NCBI GenBank assembly: GCA_029265085.1
Contig: JAJUJY010000061.1
Location: 1-23,657, forward strand
Length of the DNA: 23,657 nt
Reading direction: 5' to 3'
Origin: Chloroflexota bacterium
GTDB taxonomy: Bacteria; Chloroflexota; Anaerolineae; Anaerolineales; Anaerolineaceae
This document shows positions 7,845 to 15,230 of the stretch, one piece after another. The translations under genes and the position numbers were made by a program. The notes under the pieces were generated by a model. The model had not been told where the DNA came from, did not search any database, and saw only the letters and a program-made list of their open reading frames with translations. How positions within the stretch are numbered: the stretch's first letter is position 1; every line of letters starts with the position of its first letter.

Positions 7845-7916
7845 GGCGAGGTAGCTCAATGGTGGAGCAGGGGACTCATAAGCCCAAGGTTGTGGGTTCA
7901 AAACCCACCCTCGCCA
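7845..7916 (+). tRNA. tRNA with CAT anticodon (elongator Met most likely)
   Basis: The 72-base gene folds as a cloverleaf. The acceptor stem is GGCGAGG/CCTCGCC (7 pairs, discriminator A7916), the D stem is GCTC/GAGC with a short 7-base loop, and the T stem is GTGGG/CCCAC with loop TTCAAAA. The anticodon loop CTCATAA carries CAT at 7877-7879. The G1-C72 pair argues against initiator tRNA, so it is elongator Met or the Ile2 tRNA whose C34 is modified to lysidine; Met is more likely. CCA is not encoded. The anticodon stem has only three Watson-Crick pairs (GGG/CCC) flanked by G-A and A-G oppositions. Confidence 0.93.
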
Positions 7917-7924
7917 CTCAAACG

Positions 7925-7954
7925 AAACCGCTGAACAAGCGGTTTTTTATTTTC
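7925..7954 (+). terminator. Rho-independent terminator of the tRNA gene (copy 1)
   Basis: An 8-base stem AAACCGCT/AGCGGTTT with loop GAACA is followed by a T-rich tail. It begins 9 bases after the tRNA 3' end. Confidence 0.85.
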
Positions 7955-8005
7955 TGTGGGTTCAAACACTCACCGGAGTGCATACCCATCCCTGCCGTTC
8001 AAACG

Positions 8006-8034
8006 AAACCGCTGAACAAGCGGTTTTTATTTTC
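8006..8034 (+). terminator. Second copy of the tRNA terminator
   Basis: The same 8-base stem and GAACA loop recur 81 bases downstream with a tail one T shorter. It would act as a back-up terminator before ppk2. Confidence 0.75.
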
Positions 8035-8123
8035 TGTGGGTTCAAACACTCACCGGAGTGCTTACCCATCCCTCGCTCTTCGGCTTTTCGATTGAGTCTT
8101 TGTAGATTATTTCCGTATAAAAC

Positions 8124-8151
8124 TTGTACTTTTTTATGGATTGTCTATACT
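8124..8151 (+). promoter_or_regulatory. Candidate promoter for ppk2
   Basis: TTGTAC (8124-8129) and TATACT (8146-8151) are spaced by 16 bases. The leader to the ATG at 8286 would be about 128 bases. The match is moderate and no transcript evidence is available. Confidence 0.4.
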
Positions 8152-8285
8152 ATTAAATACCATTCCTTTTCCAAACCTGAATGATTCGATAAAAATTATA
8201 GATTCTCAGCTGATTTGCATTTGCGGTCAGTATAGTAAACATTGATACAGCATTTGTGGTTATAAAGCAAAATCGGGAGGGAGCG

Positions 8286-9185
8286 ATGAGCAAAAAGAAA
8301 AAGAAGGATAACGGTTCGAATGGAAAATCCGAACCCAAAGAAAATCATCATCCGGTAGAGGTCATCGAAACAGCAGAAAAGCAGGAAAAGAAAAAAAGCC
8401 TGCCTAAAGAAAAAATGGATACCAAAACGTATGAAAAAGAATTGGCCAGGCTGCAAATTGAACTGGTTAAACTTTTAGAATGGATTAAATCCAAAGGGTT
8501 AAAAGTTGTGGTGATCTTTGAAGGCCGTGATGCTGCCGGGAAGGGGGGGACCATCAAACGGATTACAGAGAGCTTGAATCCACGCTTTTGCCGGGTAGTG
8601 GCTCTGGGTGTACCCACAGAACGAGAAAAGACCCAATGGTACTTTCAGCGATATGTGCAGCATTTGCCGGCAGCCGGTGAAATGGTCCTGTTTGATCGCT
8701 CCTGGTATAACCGTGCTGGGGTTGAACGCGTGATGGGATTTTGCACCAAAGATGAATACGATGAGTTTTTAAGATCTTGCCCAGAGTATGAGCGAATGTT
8801 AATCCGTTCAGGGATCATCCTTATTAAATACTGGTTCTCGGTGAGCGACGAAGAACAGGAACGCCGTTTCCAGGCACGGATAAAAGATCCCACCAAGCGG
8901 TGGAAACTCAGCCCAATGGATTTGCAGTCGCGTTCACGCTGGGTTGAGTATTCAATGGCGAAGGATGAGATGTTTAAATATACGGACACAAAACAATGTC
9001 CGTGGTATGTGGTAAATGCCGACGATAAAAAGAGAGCCCGGTTAAATTGTATTTCACACTTGCTGACTTTGATCCCGTATGAAGACCTGACGCCCGCAGA
9101 AATCGAATTACCGCCGCGGCAAAAAGATATCGGTTATGTGCGCCCGCCGATTTCTGATCAGACATTTATTCCCGAAAAATATTAA
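8286..9185 (+). CDS. ppk2: Polyphosphate kinase 2 family protein, class I-like
   Basis: This 299-residue protein is a PPK2-family kinase, which moves phosphate between polyphosphate and nucleotides. The first 45 residues are rich in Lys and Glu and look disordered. The core has Walker A GRDAAGKGG at 80-88 and a Walker B/lid segment FDRSWYNRAGVERVMGF at 136-152, preceded by TQWYFQRY (117-124). One-domain proteins with these motifs are usually class I, which mainly makes NTP from NDP using polyphosphate. The start at 8286 is chosen because GGGAGG sits 5 bases before it; an in-frame ATG at 8256 lacks a ribosome site. It stands alone, flanked by terminators. Direction of the reaction in the cell cannot be told. 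Confidence 0.94.
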   Translation: MSKKKKKDNGSNGKSEPKENHHPVEVIETAEKQEKKKSLPKEKMDTKTYEKELARLQIELVKLLEWIKSKGLKVVVIFEGRDAAGKGGTIKRITESLNPRFCRVVALGVPTEREKTQWYFQRYVQHLPAAGEMVLFDRSWYNRAGVERVMGFCTKDEYDEFLRSCPEYERMLIRSGIILIKYWFSVSDEEQERRFQARIKDPTKRWKLSPMDLQSRSRWVEYSMAKDEMFKYTDTKQCPWYVVNADDKKRARLNCISHLLTLIPYEDLTPAEIELPPRQKDIGYVRPPISDQTFIPEKY

Positions 9186-9226
9186 TTTTCTGCGCATAGT
9201 CAATGCGCTGTTTGTGAACTTTGTTC

Positions 9227-9260
9227 AAAAAACCGGTAGGTAATCCCTGCCGGTTTTTTT
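9227..9260. terminator. Bidirectional terminator between ppk2 and the phosphatase gene
   Basis: An 11-pair stem (AAACCGGTAGG with CCTGCCGGTTT, one G-T pair) is flanked by an A-run on the left and seven Ts on the right. It can end ppk2 on the plus strand and the convergent gene on the minus strand. Confidence 0.88.
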
Positions 9261-9266
9261 GAGTCA

Positions 9267-10040
9267 TCAATCTTTGCGTAGAATCATTTCTCGCAGTGAG
9301 GCCAGGTTTTGCGGATGAGCTGCAATTATAGAATCCGGGGTTTTTTCACCGTGGATTAATTCTTGTAGATCAATTGCAGCCCCTGATAGGTATTCGATTT
9401 GATAACCTAATGTGTTTAAAATGGGCAAAACCCCAGCCATATCCCATAAATTAATTTTGCGTGTCAGAACACCAATTGCTGATCCTCTTGCCAAAAAAGC
9501 GAGATGAAAAGCAGTTGAGCCAAAGGAGCGCAGCCGGGGATAGCGAATGTCATAATGCCGGTGGGCATTGGCTGGAACGGCCAGAAAGGCTAGCGGATCA
9601 TCCAACGGTAGGGGCAGAGCCTTTGGCAGCGGTTGTTTATTCAAGAAAGCTGTTTGGTTTACGGAATAATACAGATCGCGTGTAGCGGGAAGATATATCC
9701 ATCCGGCAACCGGTTTCCCCTTATCCACTAAACCAAGTGAGATGCACCAGGATGGCAGTCCGTTTAAATATGCTTTGGTCCCATCGATTGGGTCCAGCAC
9801 CCATACAGTTTGACTGATATCACCAATGGATCCATTTTCCTCGGTCAGCATTTGCGTACCCGGAAAGTGTTCTTGTAAATGGTTGACCAGGGTCTTTTCA
9901 ATGGCGAATTCCGCATTGGTGACCGGGGTATGGTCGCGTTTCATCGTGATTTGAACACTGGTTTGTTGAGCTAACGCAAATTCACCGGCTTCTCGCAGCC
10001 AGTGCTCAATTTCCAACAGGGATGATGGTGTAATTTGCAT
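9267..10040 (-). CDS. Inositol monophosphatase family protein
   Basis: This 257-residue enzyme belongs to the Mg-dependent, Li-sensitive phosphatase family that includes inositol monophosphatase, histidinol-phosphatase (HisN) and the 3',5'-bisphosphate nucleotidase CysQ. Visible metal ligands are E67 and E68 in LTEENG, D83 and D86 in DPIDGT (83-88), and D200 in WDMAG. The early motif usually reading VTxAD is VTNAE here, with Glu in place of Asp at 44. The substrate is uncertain; no cys or his genes adjoin. The start ATG is preceded by GGGAG, but 12 bases away, longer than usual. It is convergent with ppk2 and divergent from the lipoprotein gene. Confidence 0.88.
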   Translation of the reverse strand: MQITPSSLLEIEHWLREAGEFALAQQTSVQITMKRDHTPVTNAEFAIEKTLVNHLQEHFPGTQMLTEENGSIGDISQTVWVLDPIDGTKAYLNGLPSWCISLGLVDKGKPVAGWIYLPATRDLYYSVNQTAFLNKQPLPKALPLPLDDPLAFLAVPANAHRHYDIRYPRLRSFGSTAFHLAFLARGSAIGVLTRKINLWDMAGVLPILNTLGYQIEYLSGAAIDLQELIHGEKTPDSIIAAHPQNLASLREMILRKD

Positions 10041-10076
10041 TCGGTAATTTGTCTCCCGTATCGTGTACTGCAGGTA

Positions 10077-10082
10077 ATTATA
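10077..10082 (-). promoter_or_regulatory. Candidate -10 box for the phosphatase gene
   Basis: A perfect TATAAT on the minus strand ends 36 bases before the ATG at 10040. No clear -35 is present, so this is tentative. Confidence 0.4.
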
Positions 10083-10219
10083 CGGTGCTTCTAAAAAAAG
10101 GGGAAAATTTGAAAAATTGCCTCAAGTTTTGGGAACTTTTTACTGAACTAATCGTCTATGGGGTGTATCAATTCGATTGCATAATTCCATCCGCATTGGA
10201 TGGTCGTGAGGAGAAGACA

Positions 10220-11428
10220 ATGAGTAAGAAAATTTTATTTACCCTTTCAATCGTTGCAGTATTCGCATTTACACTTTCAGCGTGCAGCCGGTTTCTGATC
10301 CCTAATACGGGCAATCAGAATCAGCAGCTCCAGCAAACCGCAGTGATGCAAACAGTCTCTGCGATGCTTACTCAGCAGGCATTTGAAACATTAATTGCCC
10401 AGGCTACTCAAATTGCCAACCAGACTGTATCGACACCGATACCGCAGCCAACGGTGGTTCAGGCTTCACCCACTGCTGTGCCGCCTACCCCGACGGCCAC
10501 TCAGGTTCCGCCGACCCCAACGGCAACTCCAAAGCCTCTGCCTTGTGATGCTGTTCAATTTGTCAAAGACGTTACCATCCCGGATGGCACCGTATTAGCG
10601 AGCGGACAATCCTTCACCAAAACCTGGCGGTTGAAGAATGACGGAACCTGTACCTGGAACAAAGATTATGACCTGGTCTTTGTGGATGGAAAGTCAATGA
10701 GCGCGCCTGCGGCAGTTGAACTCCCAGGCACGGTCAAACCTGGTGAAACCGTGGATATCTCGGTTGAATTAAAAGCTCCGTCAGAACAGGGCAGCTATAA
10801 GGGAAACTGGATGCTGCGAAATGCTTCTGGCAAACTATTCGGCCTGGGTGGAAATCAGGACAAATCCTTCTGGGTAAGTATTACCGTCAGCGGCTTCAAG
10901 AGCGATAGTGTACCTTCACCAAAGTATTACTATGATTATGCAGCAGGGATCTGCTCAGCTGATTGGTACAGTAATGCAGGAAAAATTTCATTACCTTGCT
11001 CCGGAATCAGCCAAAATGAAGCGCAGTGGGCGGCCATTCTGATGAATCCCAAGTTTGAAGGCGGTCGAACTGAGGACGAACGAACAATTTGGATGCACCT
11101 TAACAAAAAGGACGAATGGATGCAGGGCTTTTACCCGGCACAAGAAATTCGCAGCGGCGACCATTTCTATGCTCATATCGGCTGTTTGGAAGGCAACAAG
11201 GATTGCAATGTGCAGTTTAGCCTGGACTATAAGGTGGATAATGGCGCAGTGCAGAACCTCGGTAAATGGACTGAAATCTACAACGGTGAACTTACCAAGA
11301 TCGACCTTGATTTGAGCCAGTTTGCTGGTAAGAAAGTCACTTTGATCCTGGGCATCACCAACCTGAGCAGTTCAGTCTCTGCAGAGGCATTTTGGCTGGT
11401 CCCCTCTATCCAACCTGTTAGCCAATAG
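10220..11428 (+). CDS. Lipoprotein with NBR1-type Ig-like domain
   Basis: This 402-residue protein is probably exported and lipid-anchored. A lysine-started hydrophobic signal ends in the lipobox LSAC with C22. A Gln-rich stretch (31-70) and a Pro/Thr linker (71-108) with PPTPTAT repeats follow. Residues about 109-225 match the Ig-like domain first described next to BRCA1 (NBR1), with the motif TKTWRLKNDGTCTW at 133-146 and the later GSYKGNWMLRN. The last 170 residues are beta-rich, with cysteine pairs and aromatic residues, and look like a second, unnamed sandwich domain, perhaps carbohydrate-binding. The ATG at 10220 has GAGGAG 6 bases upstream; an in-frame ATG at 10049 would bury the signal peptide and is rejected. 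The gene stands alone. Confidence 0.85.
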   Translation: MSKKILFTLSIVAVFAFTLSACSRFLIPNTGNQNQQLQQTAVMQTVSAMLTQQAFETLIAQATQIANQTVSTPIPQPTVVQASPTAVPPTPTATQVPPTPTATPKPLPCDAVQFVKDVTIPDGTVLASGQSFTKTWRLKNDGTCTWNKDYDLVFVDGKSMSAPAAVELPGTVKPGETVDISVELKAPSEQGSYKGNWMLRNASGKLFGLGGNQDKSFWVSITVSGFKSDSVPSPKYYYDYAAGICSADWYSNAGKISLPCSGISQNEAQWAAILMNPKFEGGRTEDERTIWMHLNKKDEWMQGFYPAQEIRSGDHFYAHIGCLEGNKDCNVQFSLDYKVDNGAVQNLGKWTEIYNGELTKIDLDLSQFAGKKVTLILGITNLSSSVSAEAFWLVPSIQPVSQ

Positions 11429-11463
11429 ATTTCCTGGTTTTGCAGATTCATTGTAGGAAAACA

Positions 11464-11504
11464 AATCCCCTTCCAGTTTCATCCAGGAAGGGGATTATCT
11501 TTTT
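11464..11504. terminator. Bidirectional terminator between lipoprotein and PAS-GGDEF genes
   Basis: An 11-pair perfect stem AATCCCCTTCC/GGAAGGGGATT with an 11-base loop is followed by TCTTTTT on the plus strand. On the minus strand it lies just after the GGDEF stop codon, followed by TTGTTTT. Confidence 0.85.
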
Positions 11505-12429
11505 AATCTGCCGCAACTACTGGGGCAATACTCACTTGATTGCGGCCGTTAAATTTGGATTGATAAAGATACCGGTCTGCCCGATCGATCAGGCTGAGCA
11601 TATCATCTTCATGGGTTGCGAGGGTTGCCCCAATTGAAGTCGTTACCTGTACTGTTATGGAATGGTCTAAATTTCTTGTCTGAGAGCTGGCGATTAACAT
11701 GCGCAATTTTTCTGCCATTTCTGTCAGGCTGTCATTCTCCACATTGCTTAAAATGACGATGAATTCTTCACCACCCCAACGGCCTGCAAAATCAAAGGAC
11801 CTTAAATTATCCCGCAGGGTATTGGCAACCATCGATAAAACCAAATCCCCTGTTGAGTGCCCATAGGTATCATTCACTCGCTTAAAGTGGTCAATATCCA
11901 GCATGAGAATGCCAAACGGTAGATCATGATTTTTTAATTCATCCAGGCAGTTTTGTAATTTCATTTCAGTGAAGCGGCGGTTACCGATTTGGGTTAATGG
12001 ATCGATAAATGCCTGCCGCTGTAACTCGGTAATTCGTTCAAGAGCAGCCATTTTAGATGCGTTGTTGCTGAACACTTCTACTGCCCCAACGACTTTTCCC
12101 TCGGTATCATGAATTGGGGTGACGCGTACCGATACTGGAACCCGGTGACCGTCTGCATGATGGAGAAACACATCTGCTTCGCGCATTTTTCCGTCAGCAA
12201 TGGTAAAGGCTAACGGGCAGCCTCCTTTGCATAACTGCGTGCCTTTGTAATCCACGTGCATTAAGATGTTGTTGTAACAAAAACTGCCTTGAACCTTCTC
12301 GCGTTGGTAGCCTGTAATCCGCTCTGCAGCCCGGTTCCAGTAGGTTATTCGCCGTTCATAATCTACAAAATAAATCCCATCATAAAGGTTATCCAAAACC
12401 TCTTTGTAGAAATCATTTTCAGTAAGCAT
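11503..12429 (-). CDS. PAS-GGDEF diguanylate cyclase
   Basis: This 308-residue cytoplasmic protein has an N-terminal PAS domain (about 5-120) and a GGDEF domain (about 140-305). The active-site motif is GGEEF at 219-223, so cyclic di-GMP synthesis from two GTP is expected. An I-site RSFD at 210-213, five residues before GGEEF, indicates product inhibition. The PAS region has C51, C67 and C71; CKGGCPL is a pattern seen in a known subgroup of PAS-GGDEF proteins and may bind metal or sense redox state, which is an inference. There is no EAL domain or membrane segment. The ribosome site is weak (AAGG). The gene has its own candidate promoter and ends at a shared terminator. Its product could feed the MshEN-like kinase at 1140-2162. 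Confidence 0.93.
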   Translation of the reverse strand: MLTENDFYKEVLDNLYDGIYFVDYERRITYWNRAAERITGYQREKVQGSFCYNNILMHVDYKGTQLCKGGCPLAFTIADGKMREADVFLHHADGHRVPVSVRVTPIHDTEGKVVGAVEVFSNNASKMAALERITELQRQAFIDPLTQIGNRRFTEMKLQNCLDELKNHDLPFGILMLDIDHFKRVNDTYGHSTGDLVLSMVANTLRDNLRSFDFAGRWGGEEFIVILSNVENDSLTEMAEKLRMLIASSQTRNLDHSITVQVTTSIGATLATHEDDMLSLIDRADRYLYQSKFNGRNQVSIAPVVAAD

Positions 12430-12515
12430 AGGGGAGCCTTATCTTTAACAATAAAAATTCCCTGGTGGTTGATTGATCGATTGAAAGGTTAGGGAAAATT
12501 AATAAAGTTGGTTTG

Positions 12516-12521
12516 ATTATA
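12516..12521 (-). promoter_or_regulatory. Candidate -10 box for the PAS-GGDEF gene
   Basis: A perfect TATAAT on the minus strand lies about 86 bases before the ATG. TTTTTC sits 17 bases further upstream, a poor -35. It lies just downstream of the terminator that ends the preceding gene. Confidence 0.4.
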
Positions 12522-12537
12522 CTTGGTTTCAGGGCAG

Positions 12538-12586
12538 AGAAAAATATCCGAACTCGGAATCAATCCATTTTTATTCGGATATTTTA
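12538..12586. terminator. Terminator downstream of the PEP-synthase-like gene
   Basis: A perfect 12-pair stem AAAATATCCGAA/TTCGGATATTTT with a 21-base loop is followed on the minus strand by a T-run. It lies 17 bases beyond the stop of the gene that ends at 12603. The stem is AT-rich. Confidence 0.75.
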
Positions 12587-12602
12587 TTTTTAGAAAATTA
12601 TT

Positions 12603-15161
12603 TTATTGGTTTTCGGCTAAATAGGCAAGTGCAAGATTCTGGTTGTTATCCAGAATCATCTCCAGGTGATGTTGGGGAAAAACGTCTTCTACATCGATTA
12701 GTTTCAAGTAATTGACTAATCGTTCCGGAATCTGTGCATGCTCCATTAACCGGTTGGGAGTATGGATAAAGAAGGACCGGTTGAAAGACGTTTTGGGGTC
12801 ATCTAATGGAATTGCCACCGGATAAATTTGGGCTTCCATGAGGTCCTGGAAGAAATGAGTACCCAGGGAGGGTTCAGGAGCTGGACCTAAGTCACCTCCA
12901 GCCAGTTCGACCAATGCTCCTGAATTATAGATATCAGCATAATTGACAAACACACCTAAATCCGGGTTGGTGGTACCCCACCGGCCAGGGCCTACGCAGA
13001 TAAATTTCTTTGCACCCAGCAGGCTGTTTAATTGTGAAATTGCGCGCGTGAGTTGATTGCGTTCTGACTGGGTAGGAATGGAAAAATATGCTTGAGGATG
13101 CACAAACAAAACATAGCGGATATTTGGCAGATATCCTTGCGGAACCATAAAATGAGAAAGAAAAACGATCTTCTCTTCGGGTAAATTTTGCGGAATAACA
13201 GCCGGTAAAACGGCTTGTAAATGGCTTTGCGGGCGGCACTGGAGGATATGCAATAACGCATTGGGACGCATATTTTCCACTCCGGCCAGGCTGATGGTGA
13301 ATTCCATGTCAATTGGAACCTGGTAGGTTTCTTCTAACAATTTTAATACTTTGGAGAGGTTGGCAGCAATGGGCGTTCTGCGCAGGAGCTCATCGAAGGT
13401 GATGGAAGCATGGGAGATTTCATCCTGCATCAACCGGGTTCTGGGGGTAGCCATATACCCTTCCGTATCGATTTGTACCATATAACGGATCGGAGGATAA
13501 TCCGGTGATAGCGCGTCATAGATATTAACGGTACGGAAGCGGTTTTCTTGGAGATCGATACAATCCACCAGCCGTTGCGAGTAATAACGAATCGCGTGTG
13601 GATCATCGTCAGGCTGCAGCGTTGGATGGCTTAATGCAACCAGGCGGGGATAATCATTTCCACTCCGTTCCACGGCATGTGTGCCTAATCCCCAAACCAT
13701 GCGGGCGAATCCATCTTCCTGGCGTATTTGCGGAGCCCAACGATACATATTGCGGCTAAACGCAACTCCAGCCGCAAATGGAAGAAAATACCGCCCGAAT
13801 ATTTCTCCTTGAACTGGCTGGATTAATACGGCCATCCTTTCGTCATAGTCTTGTAATCCCTTGTTTCTGCGGTATAAAAGGGCATCCGGATTTAAAGTGC
13901 TGGCGTAGGTCATGGAAATCGCCTGGGCGAGCGCAGCCAGGTTTTCTTCGAATGTATCCTGGTTGGGACAAAAGAAGCTCTGGTATTTACCGGCAAATGA
14001 GGTGCCAAAATTATCTTCCAGTTGGGAGGAGGAGCGGACAATAATCGGCTTGCCGCTCATTTCTTTCAGCATGGCTTGTAACTGCTGTAGAATTTCCGGA
14101 GGGAAGTGCCCTTTTTGGAATTCTTCACAAATGAGCGGGTATTCTGAATGGATTTCTTCGGCGGTTTTATATTTTTGATTATTCCAATGCATCAGCCCGT
14201 TCATGGCCATAAAGAGGTAAATTACATCCGACCCAATGTAATACGACGGGGGAAAGATGAGGCTTTCATATAATGCCGGATCGGCGGTTTCTTTTAAGAT
14301 CCGATTCGCTAAAACTAACCCGGCTGCTTTTCCGCCCACTTTGCCATTGCCGATTTTTCTTTGGTAAATCATTTGTAAGTCGGAAATGGTCAGCCATTCT
14401 TTGGCGATATTAATATAGGCTAACTGGTCGCTGATCATTCGCCGAATCAGTATCACTTTTAATTCGCGCAATCGTGCTTCCAGAGGTTTTTGTTCTGCAG
14501 CGGGAAGCTGTTCAATTGTCAGAGCTTGCTCAAACAATACAGGCTCTGGCGTAAATTCGAGATCCATAGGCAGAGTTGTGGTATGGACGTCTTTACTGCC
14601 CGTATGGATGTTTGGCTCGCCTGTTTGGATTTGGGATTCTGTTCTTTGCCAGACCTGTACTGATCGCAGAAAAGGCTGGTTGACGATTAACCCAAACCCG
14701 CGTGCCTCATTCACCTCGCGATCCTCAACCATCTGGATATCGAGGCTGTAGCAGGCCGCCTTTGCGTTGGGACACTGGATCCGTTTGCGTGATTCGGAAA
14801 GGTTTTCTTCCAGCGTTGCTCCCAGGGCAGTCAACGCAGCACTCTTACGCTCAACCCAGGCAACGAGATTAATTCCACCGCGCGAACCGGGATTCACTTT
14901 TTCTGCGGAAGCCGGCATGAGTGAGGCGTATTCCGGTTCATACTTAAAAACGGATTTCACCGTTTTGTCCATCTCTCCCAGGTACTGGCCAACCTGAAAA
15001 ATCAAGTGGTCTGTAAAGATGTTGCAAATATCACAGCGCCCTTGACGTAAGCCAGCCAGTACCTGGTTCGTATCTCCACTACCGAGGTGTTGAGTGCTAT
15101 CCTCCAGCGCGGCAGATACCATCCGGTCAGCCAATGATTGATCGACAAGTAAGCCAGCCAT
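12603..15161 (-). CDS. PEP synthase-like protein with only the ATP-grasp half
   Basis: This 852-residue protein has the nucleotide-binding half of PEP synthase and pyruvate phosphate dikinase. The Gly-rich VGGKAAGL is at 275-282, IVRSSSQLEDNFGTSFAG is at 374-391, and the domain closes with LQCRPQ at 640-645. The swivelling phosphohistidine domain and the PEP/pyruvate TIM barrel are absent. A distinct C-terminal part of about 200 residues carries GPGRWGTTNPDLG at 724-736, and the first 260 residues contain CDIC and CPNAKAAC cysteine motifs of unknown role. It therefore cannot perform the full PEP synthase reaction alone. The ATG at 15161 has GGAAGG close upstream; an in-frame ATG at 15203 has none. 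It starts 69 bases after the redox operon and may share its message. Confidence 0.85.
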   Translation of the reverse strand: MAGLLVDQSLADRMVSAALEDSTQHLGSGDTNQVLAGLRQGRCDICNIFTDHLIFQVGQYLGEMDKTVKSVFKYEPEYASLMPASAEKVNPGSRGGINLVAWVERKSAALTALGATLEENLSESRKRIQCPNAKAACYSLDIQMVEDREVNEARGFGLIVNQPFLRSVQVWQRTESQIQTGEPNIHTGSKDVHTTTLPMDLEFTPEPVLFEQALTIEQLPAAEQKPLEARLRELKVILIRRMISDQLAYINIAKEWLTISDLQMIYQRKIGNGKVGGKAAGLVLANRILKETADPALYESLIFPPSYYIGSDVIYLFMAMNGLMHWNNQKYKTAEEIHSEYPLICEEFQKGHFPPEILQQLQAMLKEMSGKPIIVRSSSQLEDNFGTSFAGKYQSFFCPNQDTFEENLAALAQAISMTYASTLNPDALLYRRNKGLQDYDERMAVLIQPVQGEIFGRYFLPFAAGVAFSRNMYRWAPQIRQEDGFARMVWGLGTHAVERSGNDYPRLVALSHPTLQPDDDPHAIRYYSQRLVDCIDLQENRFRTVNIYDALSPDYPPIRYMVQIDTEGYMATPRTRLMQDEISHASITFDELLRRTPIAANLSKVLKLLEETYQVPIDMEFTISLAGVENMRPNALLHILQCRPQSHLQAVLPAVIPQNLPEEKIVFLSHFMVPQGYLPNIRYVLFVHPQAYFSIPTQSERNQLTRAISQLNSLLGAKKFICVGPGRWGTTNPDLGVFVNYADIYNSGALVELAGGDLGPAPEPSLGTHFFQDLMEAQIYPVAIPLDDPKTSFNRSFFIHTPNRLMEHAQIPERLVNYLKLIDVEDVFPQHHLEMILDNNQNLALAYLAENQ

Positions 15162-15230
15162 AAGGCCCTTCCTTTCCAGTATTGAGGGCAGATGGCGCAG
15201 CATGAATCAATGAGAGTGAATGGCTGCAAA

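Larger units (their letters stand above)
7918..8074 (+). repeat. Two tandem copies of an 81-base tRNA 3'-end/terminator repeat
   Basis: Copy 1 starts at 7918 and copy 2 at 7999. They are almost identical until about 8073, differing by one T in the T-run and one base in GTGCAT/GTGCTT. Each copy has the terminator hairpin and then TGTGGGTTCAAA, which is identical over 12 bases to the T arm of the upstream tRNA (7891-7902). A small CACTC/GAGTG hairpin follows, then ACCCATCCCT, resembling the end of the tRNA. The array therefore looks like degraded copies of the tRNA 3' part plus its terminator. Confidence 0.85.
7917..8285. other. Intergenic region between tRNA and ppk2
   Basis: These 369 bases hold no convincing gene. 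They contain two copies of an 81-base repeat, each with a terminator hairpin, then an AT-rich stretch with a candidate promoter for ppk2 near 8124-8151. The small open frames that cross it run through the repeat and lack ribosome sites. Confidence 0.7.

Noticed and set aside
7918..8074. Two-copy repeat as a small CRISPR array
   Set aside because: The unit is 81 bases with a terminator hairpin, there are no unique spacers, and no cas gene is in the window.
10049..10219. In-frame 57-residue extension of the lipoprotein
   Set aside because: It would bury the signal peptide and lipobox, and GAGGAG sits right before the ATG at 10220.
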